Origin: Calvatia gigantea
Taxonomy: Eukaryota > Basidiomycota > Agaricomycetes > Agaricales > Lycoperdaceae
NCBI GenBank assembly: GCA_025093985.1
Contig: JACAAK010000009.1
Span: 1,612,001-1,676,000 of the forward strand
Length of the DNA: 64,000 bases
Reading direction: 5' to 3'
Notes under the pieces: generated by a model
What the model was told of the DNA's origin: nothing
What the model saw: the letters and a program-made list of their open reading frames with translations, nothing else
Database searches by the model: none
Program-made: the position numbers and the translations under genes
Shown: one piece after another, positions 1 through 10,294 of the stretch
How the letters are laid out: every line of letters starts with the position of its first letter
Numbering within the stretch: position 1 is the stretch's first letter

Positions 1-94
1 GGGGTGTATGAGGGAGTCAATAGTGATGTGGTTGGGTTGGGAGGCAGGTATGTCTTTTCAGTTTCTTTGTTCGGGTTGCTTGTTCGATGCTTTT

Positions 95-1739
95 TTGTGT
101 TTTCTGCCCTCTCTTTTATGGGTATCCTCTGGATGCCTTTTTAGGTAATCCTGTATGGTGTCTTTCACATTCCCCAAGTTAGACTCTGCTGTCCATATAT
201 CTTCTTCATTGCTATACTCCTTCTAGTATACTAGGAACTGATATCCCCTTCCTCACTTTCTTCGCCTGCAGATTTCTTCTACTTCGTACTCTTCTTCATT
301 GTTGATAATCACTGGATTAGGCACTGATGGTTGTTCTTGACTCGGGAACTCCACCTGGTGTGCTGGTGTCAGGAGCTGTTCATTGAATACATCATGGATG
401 GCCCATCCATCTGGTAATGTCAGCCGATATGCTGCTTTTCCTATCTTTTCCTTAATAAGGAAAGGTCCATACTGTTTTTGGCCTAGCTTCTTTGATGATT
501 GATTGGTATGGATGTTGGTGTTCTCCAACCATACTTTATCTCCTACTTGATATACATTGGCGTGGGTTCTACTGTGGTTGTGCTGCTGTTTCATCTTTTC
601 TTGGTATGTCCATAGTGCTGATGAGGCGTTGTCTCGGGTGGCCTGTAATTGTTCCAGGAATGTTGTGGTGACAGGATTGTTTGTTGCTGGCTCATTCTTG
701 CCTTTCCATGGATTCCTTCCATAGTTTAGGAAAAATAGCATTTCCTGTGTTCCTCCATGTTGCTTGTCATTGTACTGGAATTCTGCGATGGGGAGCCATT
801 CTGCCCAGTCATCTTGGTCATAGTTGCAGTACAGACAGATATAAGTTTCCACTTCTCTGTTGATGCATTCAGTTTGTCCATCTGTTTGTGGGTAGTACAC
901 TATTGATAGATTTCATTCGATGCCAAGTCCTTTGAATAACTCCTTGGTGAATTCTGATGTGAATTGAGGTCCTCGGTTACTGAGTACTTTCCTTGGTAAT
1001 CCATGTAGCTTCCATATTTCATCTCGATATATCTTTGTGACGTCTTTAGATGAAGCATCCATGGTTGTCGCTGAGAGTCATATCATTTTTGTGAAACGGT
1101 CCATGATGACTAGTATTGTGTCTTTTCCTTTAGACTCTGGTAGTGGTCCAATCATGTCAATACTGATTTCTTCCCAAGGCCCATTTGGTATTGGGAGGGG
1201 ATGTAGTGGTGATTTGAGCAGCATCATTCTTGATTTGTTCCTTTGGCAGGCTTGGCATCCTCGAATATATCTTTTTACATCCTTTTGTATTGATGGCCAC
1301 CAGTAGTCTCAGCTGATCAGTTCTGTCATCCAGTGTTGTCCTGGGTGCCCTGTGTCTGGGGTATCATGATACTGTATTAGAATTTCTTCTTGCAGTTTCT
1401 GATCAGGCAGGACATATGCACTGTTCTGTTTGTAGATAACTCTGTTGTCTTTGGTGAGCTGGGATCCTTGCTTCTTTAGCTCAGTTAGGACTGTTATTTC
1501 TCGTTGGGTCCAGTTTCGAATTTGTTCTAGGAAGTTTGGCTCAATAAACAATTCTGCTTGTAGGAGCACTGTGGTGTCTGTGTTTTCCATCTGCAGCCAG
1601 CTTTCTCGGATCATAGTGACTAGTTTATCTTCTTGCCCTTCTGGCATTTGGTGGATTCAGGATAGCAGGTCAGCTTTCATGTTTGTTTTCCCGGGTACAT
1701 GTCATAGTATGAAATTGTAGTCTTGTAGTTGCAGATACC
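95..1739 (-). pseudogene. gypsy integrase with C-terminal chromodomain, broken
   Basis: The N-terminal zinc-binding HHCC region lies at about 1300-1450 (YHDTPDTGHPGQHW ... CQACQRNK). The catalytic core follows with ISIDMIGPLPES, then LSNRGPQFTSEF (the second catalytic Asp is replaced by Asn) and YPQTDGQTECINREVE with the Glu region. After 253 a chromodomain can be followed through two stops: EYEVEEI ... GRGYQFLVY ... KEYSNEEDIWTAESNLGN. Chromodomains on integrase direct chromoviruses to heterochromatin. TGA stops occur at expected arginines (for example before DYWWPSI and after GIE); a TAG stands at the conserved tryptophan of the chromodomain. Confidence 0.82.
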
Positions 1740-2952
1740 ATCATGCTTGTCGTCTGTTTAACTTCTGTGGTTCTCAGTAGTACTTGAGGTTCTCGTGGTC
1801 AGTCCAGATTTCAAATCTTTCTTTGGCATTTAGAAGGTAGTGTCTCCATTCTTTCAGGGTGTGGATGATGGCTAACAATTCTTTGTTGTATATTTCATAG
1901 TTCCATTCTGCTGGTGATAGCATTCATGATGTGAAAGTGATTGGATGCCATTTGTCTTCTTGTAGCTGTGAAAGTACCCCTCCTAATGCATAGTCCGATG
2001 CATTGACTTCTACTCTAAATTGGCTGTGTCTTTGTGGCAATGTCAGGATAGGTTCTTTGGTGATACATTTCTTGAGTCAGTTGAATGAGTCTTGGTGTTC
2101 TTGTGTCCATTCCCATGTGGTTACCCCTTTGAGTTTGTTTAAGGGCCCCACAATCATACTGAAGTTTTTGATGAAACGTCAATAGTAGTTTGTGAAGCCC
2201 AGGAACCTTTCTACTTCTTTGGTGTTCTTGGGTTCAGGCCAGTCTCATACTGATTTCACTTTATCCTCTTCCATTTCAATTTGTCCATGTCCTACCTGAA
2301 CTCCTAGCATTGGAATTTCTTCTGCATCGAAGATATACTTGGTCTATTTGAAGCAGAAATTGTACTGGGCTGCTTGTTCTAGAAATCATATTGTTCATTC
2401 CTTTAGTTGCTCCTTAGTGTCTCCTGGGATGGCAAAGTTATCCATATAGTTTATAATGTCTCTGTTTTGTAAGAGGTTGTGGAAGATGCTTGTCATCATT
2501 CTGGAGAATGTTCCTGGTGAGTTGCTTAGGCCAAAATACATGACTGTTGGTTCAAAGCATCCTTCATTGGTGAGAAAGGTGGCTTTCCATTCATCTCCTT
2601 CTTTGATCCTGACGTTGTTGTATCCCCAGATGATGTCTAGCTTATTGAAGTATTTTGCTTTTCCAAGCTTGTTAATTACTTCACCAATTCTTGGTAATGG
2701 TGTTTTGTCTTTGATTACCACATTGTTTAGTCATCTGTAGTCTTGGATTAGCCTTTTGGATCCGTCTTTCTTTGGAATGAAGAATGTTGGTGCTGCGTAT
2801 GGGGATTTCAATGGTTGTATTCATCCAGATTCTAGGTTCTCCTTGATGAATGATTTGAGTTCATCTTGTTCTTTGACTGTCATGTTGTACATCCCTGCAC
2901 TTATTTCTTTTGGGGCATCTTCAGTTAGGACTATCTTGTGGTCCCATTCGGT
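1740..2952 (-). pseudogene. gypsy reverse transcriptase and RNase H, broken
   Basis: The RT domain is clear: FIPKKDGSKRLIQDYR, PLPRIGEVINKLGKAKYFNKLD, then FGLSNSPGTFSRMM and the catalytic box, which reads YMDN instead of YMDD. The second catalytic Asp is therefore lost. RNase H follows, with VEVNASDYALGG (the first catalytic D replaced by N), the middle region NKELLAIIHTLKEWRHYL, and IWTDHENLKYY. About ten TGA stops lie in this stretch, nearly all where gypsy elements have arginine. The fold is recognisable but the enzyme would be inactive even without the stops. Confidence 0.85.
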
Positions 2953-3525
2953 TCATTCTGGGAGCTTGTCGAATGTTGTTTTGTTGAATAAGTATGTGAA
3001 TGGTTGTATGTAGTCTGGTAGGTCTTCCAGTTTGGTTGGGTCTGGTTCATCATCTTCTTCCCATAAGTCTTCTGTAGTGGCTATGCTTCGTATTTTTTCG
3101 GTGATAGAAATGTTCTGATGGGGAAATTGGTAGCCTGGTGGACATCGGGTGAACTTGATTTCTCCATTGTTCCAGTCTACCTCTGGGTTATGTTTGACTA
3201 GCCAGTCATGTCCTAGAAAGACTTCTGCTCTGTCCTGTAGTTGTATGACTGAAGCTTCGATTTGTTCTTTATATCCCTGGATGTCGATGTTGATTGTGGT
3301 TGTCTCCATTACTCTTCCACCTTGATTGGGTGTTCCGTCCGTGTTTAGTACCAAAATTTGTTGTTCCAGTTTCTGGGTAGGAAGTCTTTCTTCATCTACT
3401 AGTTTTTTGCTGATGCTGCTGGTTGTGCATCCTGAGTCTACAATGGTGTTAACTATTATTTCTTTCCCTGCTGTTTGTATTTTCCCTTTTAGGTTCAGTT
3501 CGTGCTTTCTTCTCTGAGGAATCAT
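2953..3525 (-). pseudogene. gypsy aspartic protease region of pol
   Basis: The open stretch contains the retroviral-type protease motif IVDSGCTTSS near its start, with the catalytic Asp of D-S-G preserved. A flap-like region and FLGHDWL follow. Retroviral-type proteases cut Gag-Pol. It joins directly to the RT region, from which it is separated by a TGA stop at an expected arginine just after KLPE. Upstream, stops and a frame change separate it from the zinc knuckles of gag. Confidence 0.8.
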
Positions 3526-3635
3526 GTAGAATTTGTCTGATATCCTAGATATAAGTTTTTTGACTCTCGAGGTAGTGCCTACTCAGAGTCTTCAGAAAAA
3601 TCCTTCCCTTCTTCGTTGGTGACTTCTTCTACTCC

Positions 3636-4712
3636 TCAGACTTGGATCTTCTTGGGTGCAGTGCAGGCTTTGGCTATGTGCCCCTTCTTGCCACAGTTGT
3701 AGCATATTAACCCCTTGGGCTTTTTGCAGTCTTTGGTGATGTGACCAAAAATGCCACAATTGTAGCATTTTGGCTCTCCTTTGTCATTGAAGATGTAATG
3801 CCTACTTTCTATCTCCATGGGTTCACCTATTCCTCCATAAGTGGTACCAGTGTTCGTTTTCCTGTCTCCTCGGTATTTGAATGCTTCATATCCTTGTCCA
3901 ACGGAAAGTATGGCTTCTTTCCATTCCACATATGTGTCTGGCCTGGCTGAGGGTGGATAGCTGGTGATCATATGTATGATATCCTGTTGGGCATTTTTCC
4001 TAAGCAGAAACATGGCATGCTTGCTATCAGTCTTGGCTTTGCTTTTCAAAACTTCGAATTTGATTAGGTAGTCGGTGGTGTTTCGGTTTCCTTGTTTGAA
4101 TTTTTCAATCTGCCATTCTGCCTTACTGTTTGATGCATCATCCAAGAAGGTCCTTCTAAATTCCTCAGAGAATACCTTCCAGTCTACTGAATCTTCAGAT
4201 TCTAGTATAGCTGGTGCTCTCATGGCTGCATATGCTCCTGCAGTTCCTCCTCACAGCCTGGCTAGGACTGCTATAGCTTTATCGTCTACTGAGGCTATCT
4301 TGTTGAACTTCATGAAGAGTGTCATTGCTCTCCACCAGTCGTTGAACTTAGTGCAGGGTGCTGTCGAAAAACCCCGGGTCTGGCTACTAGGCCTTTCCTA
4401 TTGGGCATTGTTATGGGTACTACTGCATTGTTGGTCATGTTGGAGTTGGTCTCTGATTCTGTTTTATCTGAGCTTGATTCATCTGATTTCTCCTGATGGG
4501 CTAACTCTTCCTCTGCTAGGTCGAGTTCATTTAGAAGTTCTGATAGTACTTCTTCTTCTGCTGGGTTTACTCTGGGTTCATCATGTGTTTCTCCAGTTGA
4601 TTCTTCAGGTACTTTGGGGTTCTCTGTCTCTTCTTCATCTGATGTTTCAGACTCGTCATCAGTGACTTTGAGATTCAGTTCTCTGTATTTGTCTGGGTTC
4701 GAGCTTATATAC
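3636..4712 (-). pseudogene. gag: gypsy gag (capsid and nucleocapsid), broken
   Basis: The N-terminal part is very acidic (runs of E, D and S). It is followed by a capsid region with the motifs FNDWWRAM and GGTAGAYAAMRA, then by two CCHC zinc knuckles, CYNCGIFGHITKDC and CYNCGKKGHIAKAC. These are typical of Ty3/gypsy Gag, which packages the RNA in virus-like particles. A TGA stop lies where relatives have arginine just before GGTAGAYA, and a frameshift separates the acidic part from the capsid part near 4360. The start codon was not identified. The stretch open without a stop is 3636-4223. Confidence 0.8.
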
Positions 4713-4769
4713 TAGCTCCTGGGTTGTCTTTTTGTTCAGGCCTGTTTCAGCCTACTCCTTGCAAGATGA

Positions 4770-4787
4770 GGTGGAGACGCTTAACCA
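4770..4787 (-). promoter_or_regulatory. primer-binding site of the gypsy element
   Basis: Two bases inside the LTR end, the minus strand reads TGGTTAAGCGTCTCC. Equivalently the plus strand ends in ...GCTTAACCA, like the 3' end of a tRNA. A PBS that starts with TGG next to the 5' LTR is the standard arrangement for priming by a full-length tRNA acceptor end. I do not know which tRNA this matches. Confidence 0.6.
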
Positions 4788-4789
4788 AA

Positions 4790-5094
4790 TGTTACGACCT
4801 TAGTCTGAGTGAACCTCAGGTTGCAACTTGGGCTAAGACTTGAGGGTGAGTAAGGGGAGAGAACTAGGTAGGTTAAGCATACTGAATACAGGAGTATGTA
4901 TGTACACTTAAATATGGCAGACATCCGGTTGAACAGATGGAGGTGACTACATGAAATGTCCAATGATAATGGCATGGTAGTTACTGGGAGTCAGGACTTG
5001 GAGATCACTGGACAGGAATAGATGAAACAGGTACAAGGTGTAGTAGAATGCAGACAGGTGCAGAACAGATATGAATAGACAAAAGTTCACAACA
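4790..5094 (-). repeat. 5' LTR of the Ty3/gypsy element
   Basis: The segment starts TGTTACGA and ends CACAACA on the plus strand, so it has TG...CA ends. It is flanked on the gag side by a primer-binding site and on the other side by LINE sequence that begins at 5095. Length is about 305 bp. The second LTR is outside the window, so the outer boundary rests on where LINE similarity starts and on the CA end. The right-hand target duplication would be ATAAT at 5095-5099; its partner cannot be seen. Confidence 0.7.
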
Positions 5095-5869
5095 ATAATG
5101 GTCCCATCATCTACATATGACAGAAGAGTCATCCCTAAATGTGACTGCCTCTCTGTCGAAAAGCCACATAAGTGGAGCTATGTACAAGACTGAGAGGACA
5201 GGAGAAAGAGCAGAACCCTGCCCTACCCCCACATTGGATGGAAACAGCTTGGACTTGAAAGAATCCCAGCAGTACTGGGTCTTCCGTCCTACCAAGTAGT
5301 GTGCAAAGAACTCAACCAGCTCAGGGGCAAATCCTTGCTTGTGAAGTATTGCCACCAGTATGTCATAGTGACAATAAAGGAAAGAACTGCACTATGTCGA
5401 ATGCTACAACACTAGTCCTGAGGCCCTTAGCCCAACCCACTCTTACAATGTGGGTCAGCATTAGGCCTGGTGTCTTTGGTGGATCTTTGGATAACACCTC
5501 TGAGCTGATTAGGATGAAAGACTCCAAATTTGACAGAATCAAACTGGAGCCTTATCATGATCATTTTCTCAAATAGCTTACCCAGCATGTTGAGAAGGAC
5601 AATAGGCCTAAAGGCCTTGGGTGTAGAGTATACAGGCTTACCTGGCTTGGGGATAATAACTGACATAGATTCTTTAAAATACTCTGGCCAGCAACCTAGG
5701 CAAACACAGGCACTAGCTAGATGTACAAAGACTGGCAGGGCATCTCCAAGCACAATCTGTTTGAGCATCTGCCATGTAACATGGTCAGGGCCCAGAGCAG
5801 AGACCTTGGAACAGGCAGATAGTACATCCACCAGTTCCTTGTCCGAGAAGTCAACCCACTCCCACTGCA
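5095..5869 (-). pseudogene. LINE A: fragment of ORF2 reverse transcriptase
   Basis: Minus-strand fragment of the LINE family that fills the window. It runs from the start of the RT region (EWVDFSDKELVD, at 5869) through SVIIPKPGKP, TPKAFRPIVLLN, GVGQGSALSPVL and the catalytic YVDDGTII at about 5100. Frameshifts separate these blocks. The 3' part is cut off at 5095 by the gypsy LTR and would continue left of the window. Its truncated 5' edge abuts the 5' end of LINE B. Confidence 0.85.
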
Positions 5870-5994
5870 CACCTTCCTTTTCCAGCAACCTACCACCATC
5901 AATGGGGTGGTTACTGTAGTCTAGTCACATCGAATACACCACAACCCCAATGCTTGGCTAGGACACATCCCTAGTTGCTGATTTACTCACTAGT

Positions 5995-8104
5995 ATGAGC
6001 TGCAGGCCACCCAGCTCATCAAACGATCCTATGGGCTGATGATCTGGTACTGCCGCAATCATCCCCTGACCCTAATCTCTTGTATTCTGGGTGTGAGCTC
6101 CCAGCAGCCACAGCCCTGCTACCAAATCTGTGCCTCGACCCAGGCCTCCTCTGGGGAGGGCACGTGCCAATGCTATGCCACTGTCCCGATCATGGCATGG
6201 CTGCCATCAACAACCTCCTCAAGTGAAACTGCCCGACCCCAGTCCTACGCTCTCTCTTGTGCAACCTCCCCCTCTCCTACACCAATGGAGACTGGGGACC
6301 CTTTCACTGACGACGAGGATAAGGTGGTGGCCCCTGGGGCCACTGCCTTTGCAATTGTCACCGATCCCCCTGGGAGCTCCGCTGGCAGAGGAATGTCAGT
6401 GGAGTCATTCGGCGATATGGAGTATGCTCCATCCATAGCGGCATTGGCAGGTGATGAAAAACACCTCACTGTGGATGTCCAAGGTGCAGCCGAATCCCTG
6501 CACAACCTGGCCTCCTGGTTCAGGTCCATGCATGCTATGCCACTCAACGTGGAATCTACCACAGTGGTATTGGGCACCACCTTGGCATTTGTCCAGTCCC
6601 TGGCTAACAATGGCTGGTTGGATCGCTCTCCAACTGGTCAATCCAATCTGAGTTGGCTTGGGGGTCATACTATGGCCAACATTGCCTCTTGCTATGCTCA
6701 ACCCCTGCTAGCCAGGAGAGCTACTCCTCCACTCCGGCTGTCTAGCTTGGGTAATATTGACGCTGATATAGAAGGCTCCATGCCTAGATCTGGCAGATCA
6801 AAGCTAGTCAGAGCTCCTGTGCTGCTACCTCCATTTCAACCCGTCCGTCCTGCTCATCGTAAGTGGGACCTTGTCAAGTCAATCTGAAAGAATGCAGAGG
6901 CAAAGCACCTTGCCCTGCAGCAACAGCAGAGGAGTGCCCTGGTCCAACCTAGACCAGTGCATTCTCTCAACATCACCAAGAAAAAGAAGGCGACACCATT
7001 CTCATATACACAGATGCTCTCTTCTTCTGGTAAGGGCAAATTTACCCAGATCCCTGTGGTTACAGCTGTGCATATTGTGCAGTCCTTCCCAGAGCTTGAG
7101 CCCAAACGAGTTATTATGATGGCTCACGAAGCAGAACCCTTGGCACAAGGCAAGTCCAAGCGTCCTGACAATGTCACGGCTGGTCCCAACTGTCAACAGC
7201 CTTCTTATGACAGCAGTGGCCGTTCCAAAAGGCTCCCCCCACCCTCAAACCAACCACTTTGTTGAAGTTATCAACAGGGGTCTTGTCCAGGCTCAGGTCC
7301 ATTGTTGGATCGAGTCTGTCTGCTCAAGCATGGCCAACTCTTGGTCTTTGCTCACCAACTATGCTCCCACTCCAAAGAACATCGCCATCATTGATGAGTG
7401 GACTCATAAGGCGATTGCTGAGGGCATTAAGCTCCAGCTCTGTGTCCCCGACTCCATGTCCTATATCAGGATCATGGACATCCCGTTCATCAATGAGCTT
7501 GGCCGCAAGGCCATGACTGTCAAATGCCTCCTGGGCTATCTCTTGAAGTCCCCCTACCAGGAGGACTTCGCTATGTTGTCTCATACTCCATGCATTTCGT
7601 GCAACTCCACCAGCTCTGACATGTGCACAGCCTGGCTCAACTTAGCCAACTCTAAGACTGGTACTCAGATGAAGTGCCTCATTGGGTGCACAGTCCAGAT
7701 TGGAACACACTCCTGCCATGTGCAATAGGCCTCTGTCCTGTACCGGGGTTCTCTGGTGTCAGCGTTGCTGGTACTGGGGCCACCCCACTGCTATCTGTCA
7801 GTCCTGCTCAAACCAATGCCCCATCTACACTGGGCCTCACACTGCTGAGAACCACTACACTGTTGCTGGCTGTTGTCATCCCAAGGATCTCAACAAGGCT
7901 ATCCCAGAGGGACAACCGTGTCCCCACAAATTCAAGTGTCTTAACTGCGGTGGTGAGCACTACGCTGACTCCCATTTGTGCCAGCTTTGGCGCCACCAGT
8001 ATGAGGCTGAGTAGGTCAAGGAGCACTATAGAAAGGTGAGTGAACACCATCTGTCTAGGATAGTGTCATGATTTGCTAATAACACTTCAGTATCTGCGCA
8101 ATGA
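5995..8104 (+). pseudogene. LINE B ORF1 (gag-like RNA-binding protein), broken
   Basis: Starts MSCRPPSSSND as in LINE O, but an extra base near 6043 shifts the frame at once; a second shift lies near 7200. The middle region is rich in Pro and Ser. The conserved core (TNHFVEVINRGLVQAQ ... SYIRIMDIPFINELG) is followed by Cys/His zinc knuckles (CQRCWYWGHPTAIC and CLNCGGEHYADSHLC). Such ORF1 proteins coat the LINE RNA. Stops include TGA at 6884 and 8068, where related copies have CGA. The last codon overlaps the ORF2 start: ATGA at 8101-8104. Confidence 0.82.
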
Positions 8105-9555
8105 ATCCAGAACCTGACAAGTTGAAGCATTTCGTGAAGGGTCATCTACGTATACTGTCTTTTAATGTAGCTAAAAACTACGCTCTATTGGACGCATTGC
8201 TTGAATCTGAGAAAGATAACTTTGACATTGTATTCGTCCAGGAACCTCCCTGGCGAACAATTAGATCTGCTCCCTTGACGCTTGATGCTGAGGGTGAGCC
8301 TGTCATCGGAGCACCTAAGCACCCTGAGTGGTTGTATATGGTAAGGCACTCTCATGAGCCCTGAGGCGCTCTCATGAGCCCTGAGTATTCTGGGTCTGCT
8401 AAGCTGCATGCCCACTCCATCAGTCTTATGTCTCCTGCCATTTGCAAGAAGACTAAAGGCTCCCTAATCCAGGCTGATAACAACCTGGTGAACCTCATCA
8501 AGGAATTTGAACCTATGGCTTCAATTAATTGGCCCAGATATCACCTGATGGACTGCCACCCTGACCAGGTGGCGTTCATGGAGGTGAAACTCAATGCAGA
8601 GGGTAATGCTGACCCTGAGCATATGTATGCTCTCAATGCACGCCTTAGGGAGTGCAGAGGGGACTTCGGGATTGTCCATATGGTGATAGATGCAAGTCTT
8701 CCGCTTCATGGCAAGTTCCAGGCAGTTTCATCTGCCCATGTCTATCGCCAGCACGAGTGTCTCTGGGAAATCACTCGCGTGGCAGGCTGGGTTACAGCAC
8801 CTGATGCTGAGCTCATGGCCATTGCACTTGGCATTCATTTTGCTCTCAAGCAGGATGACGTCAGGCTCATATGCATCTTCACCGATTCTATTGCATCAGC
8901 AAAGCTCGCAGTTGATCTGTCCACACACTCCAGGCAGATGCTGTCCCAGGGAGTGTGTGTGGCGCTTAAGCAGTGGCTCTCTGGAGACCTCCAGAGAGGC
9001 ATTGAATTTCTCACTGTCCCTTCTTCCAAGAAGTGGGAGTTCCACCATGCTGTGCACCGGCATATCACTTCATTCCCTCAGGTCGCTTATGGCCCAAGGC
9101 TGTTCACTTCCATTGCCCGCCTATGTAAGAAGGTGGTCAACGACTGTTTTGGAGTCATGGCACTAGCTGTACTCTACCTCTTCATACAAGGGGCACAGTA
9201 ACATGGATCTTGCCTCTGGGGCGGACCCATCTACTCCGGAGAAGCCAACCTACCTTTCTGGTGGGCCTTGGCTCCCTCATGTTAGTGGCTCGAACTCACT
9301 GTGTGCAAGGGCTGTGCATGCCATAACTGGTCACGCACCGATTGGATCGTATCAGCATATGATTCTTTCCTAACAAAGGTGTAAGCTGCTCGTGTGGCAC
9401 TGCTCTTGAGGGGCACTATCACATATTTGTCAGGTGTCCCAACCTACAAACAGGAACTTGACAGACCTCCTCAGACCATTCGTGAGCTGATTGACTTCCT
9501 GAATGCGAATCCCAGGGCATTCACATTCAGACCAGATGATACTGGGATCGGCTGA
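8101..9555 (+). pseudogene. LINE B ORF2 with endonuclease start and RNase H end, RT deleted
   Basis: The first 80 or so codons are the start of an AP-type endonuclease (LRILSFNVAKNY, FVQEPPW). At about 8344 the sequence jumps to ALMSPEYSGSAKLH, which lies after the RT in complete copies, so the rest of the endonuclease and the whole RT are missing. A 20-bp tandem duplication sits at this join. The RNase H region follows (VIDASLPLHG, TAPDAELMAIALGI, IFTDSIAS). A frameshift near 9145 comes before the C-terminal Cys/His motif. Confidence 0.82.
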
Positions 9556-10294
9556 GCTAGGCGCACATGAGGGGTTCTGTGGGGTCGCTGGTCTTTTGGC
9601 CTACTGGATAGAGAAGTCATAAGGCAACAGGGGTGGGGTCCCTGGGGGGTGCTTCCAGCCCAGGCTGGTGGTGCTCCTTTCCTGGGCCTGGTCAGGGGCT
9701 TCATAGGGGGCAAAGGCATAAAATAATGGGGGTGGGGTCCCAGGTGGCAGTGCAGGTTTGTCCTGCTCAGCTGCTTTCTTGGGCGCTGTCTAGGCAGCGC
9801 TTCGAGTTGCTACCCTGCCTATTGGGTTGTTCCAGATCGGGACTGGGCTGATACCCTTTCATCTGGGAAGTTGGGGGTAAGGCAGCTCCAAGTGGGGGGT
9901 CCTTGTGCTGGCTCTCCTAACTACACCTGTCCCCTTTCGGGCGCTCAGCCACTGTTGCCGCTGGGCCTGCCACTTGTGGGATGATCAGGACACCACCACT
10001 GAGCTTCGCTCAGCCGTGGTGTGTCACTGGGTGTACACCACAAGGCCTGGGCAACTGGGTCTTCCTCAGTGTGATGGGCATTTCGGGCAACTGGAGTAGT
10101 TTATTCAGTAGGAAGCGGCTTGGTTTGGGCTGGGCTGAACGGCTTGGGCTGGGTTGGGCTGTTTGTGAAAGGTAGATTACTCTTAACTCATCGAACAATG
10201 TAGTTAGGGTCTTTGTACTTTGCTACACACAGACTGCGATCAGGCACTGCGTTATAAATTGGTGCAAGCCTTGATTTAAAAAAAAAAAAAAAAA
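9556..10294 (+). other. LINE B 3' UTR, type 1, with poly(A)
   Basis: Non-coding 3' region of LINE B, matching the regions after ORF2 in LINEs C, H and J. Its distal part has the type 1 ending (TTTATTCAGTAGGAAGCGGC ... GGGCTGTTTGTGAAAGG), which differs from the GGTCT-repeat ending of type 2. It ends with the block shared by all copies (TTATAAATTGG ... CAAGCC) and a poly(A) tail of about 17. No gene is seen here. Confidence 0.8.

Larger units (their letters stand above)
1..5094 (-). mobile_element. Ty3/gypsy retrotransposon with chromodomain, decayed, 3' end beyond the window
   Basis: Reading the minus strand, the order is LTR (5094-4790), primer-binding site, gag with two zinc knuckles, aspartic protease, reverse transcriptase, RNase H, integrase and a C-terminal chromodomain. 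This is the Ty3/gypsy order (integrase last) of the chromovirus branch. The element sits inside a minus-strand LINE (A), whose sequence starts abruptly at 5095. The 3' LTR is not visible and must lie left of position 1. Every domain carries stops and at least two frameshifts are seen, so it cannot move by itself. Most of the stops are TGA where relatives carry arginine. Confidence 0.9.
5870..10294 (+). mobile_element. LINE B: non-LTR retrotransposon with intact ends and an internal deletion
   Basis: The 5' end (CACCTTCC...) matches the 5' ends of LINEs G and O, so this copy is not 5'-truncated. It carries a short 5' UTR, ORF1, ORF2 and a 3' UTR of about 740 bp ending in 17 A. It is shorter than LINE O because ORF2 jumps from the endonuclease to a point after the RT near 8344. 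No target duplication is recognisable: the left flank is LINE A, and the right flank starts inside LINE C immediately after the poly(A). Both ORFs are dead. Confidence 0.85.

Noticed and set aside
95..4712. A variant genetic code in which TGA encodes arginine.
   Set aside because: Cop4 gag-pol and LINE J use ordinary codons with normal stops, and younger LINE copies have CGA at sites where older ones have TGA. Deamination explains the pattern.
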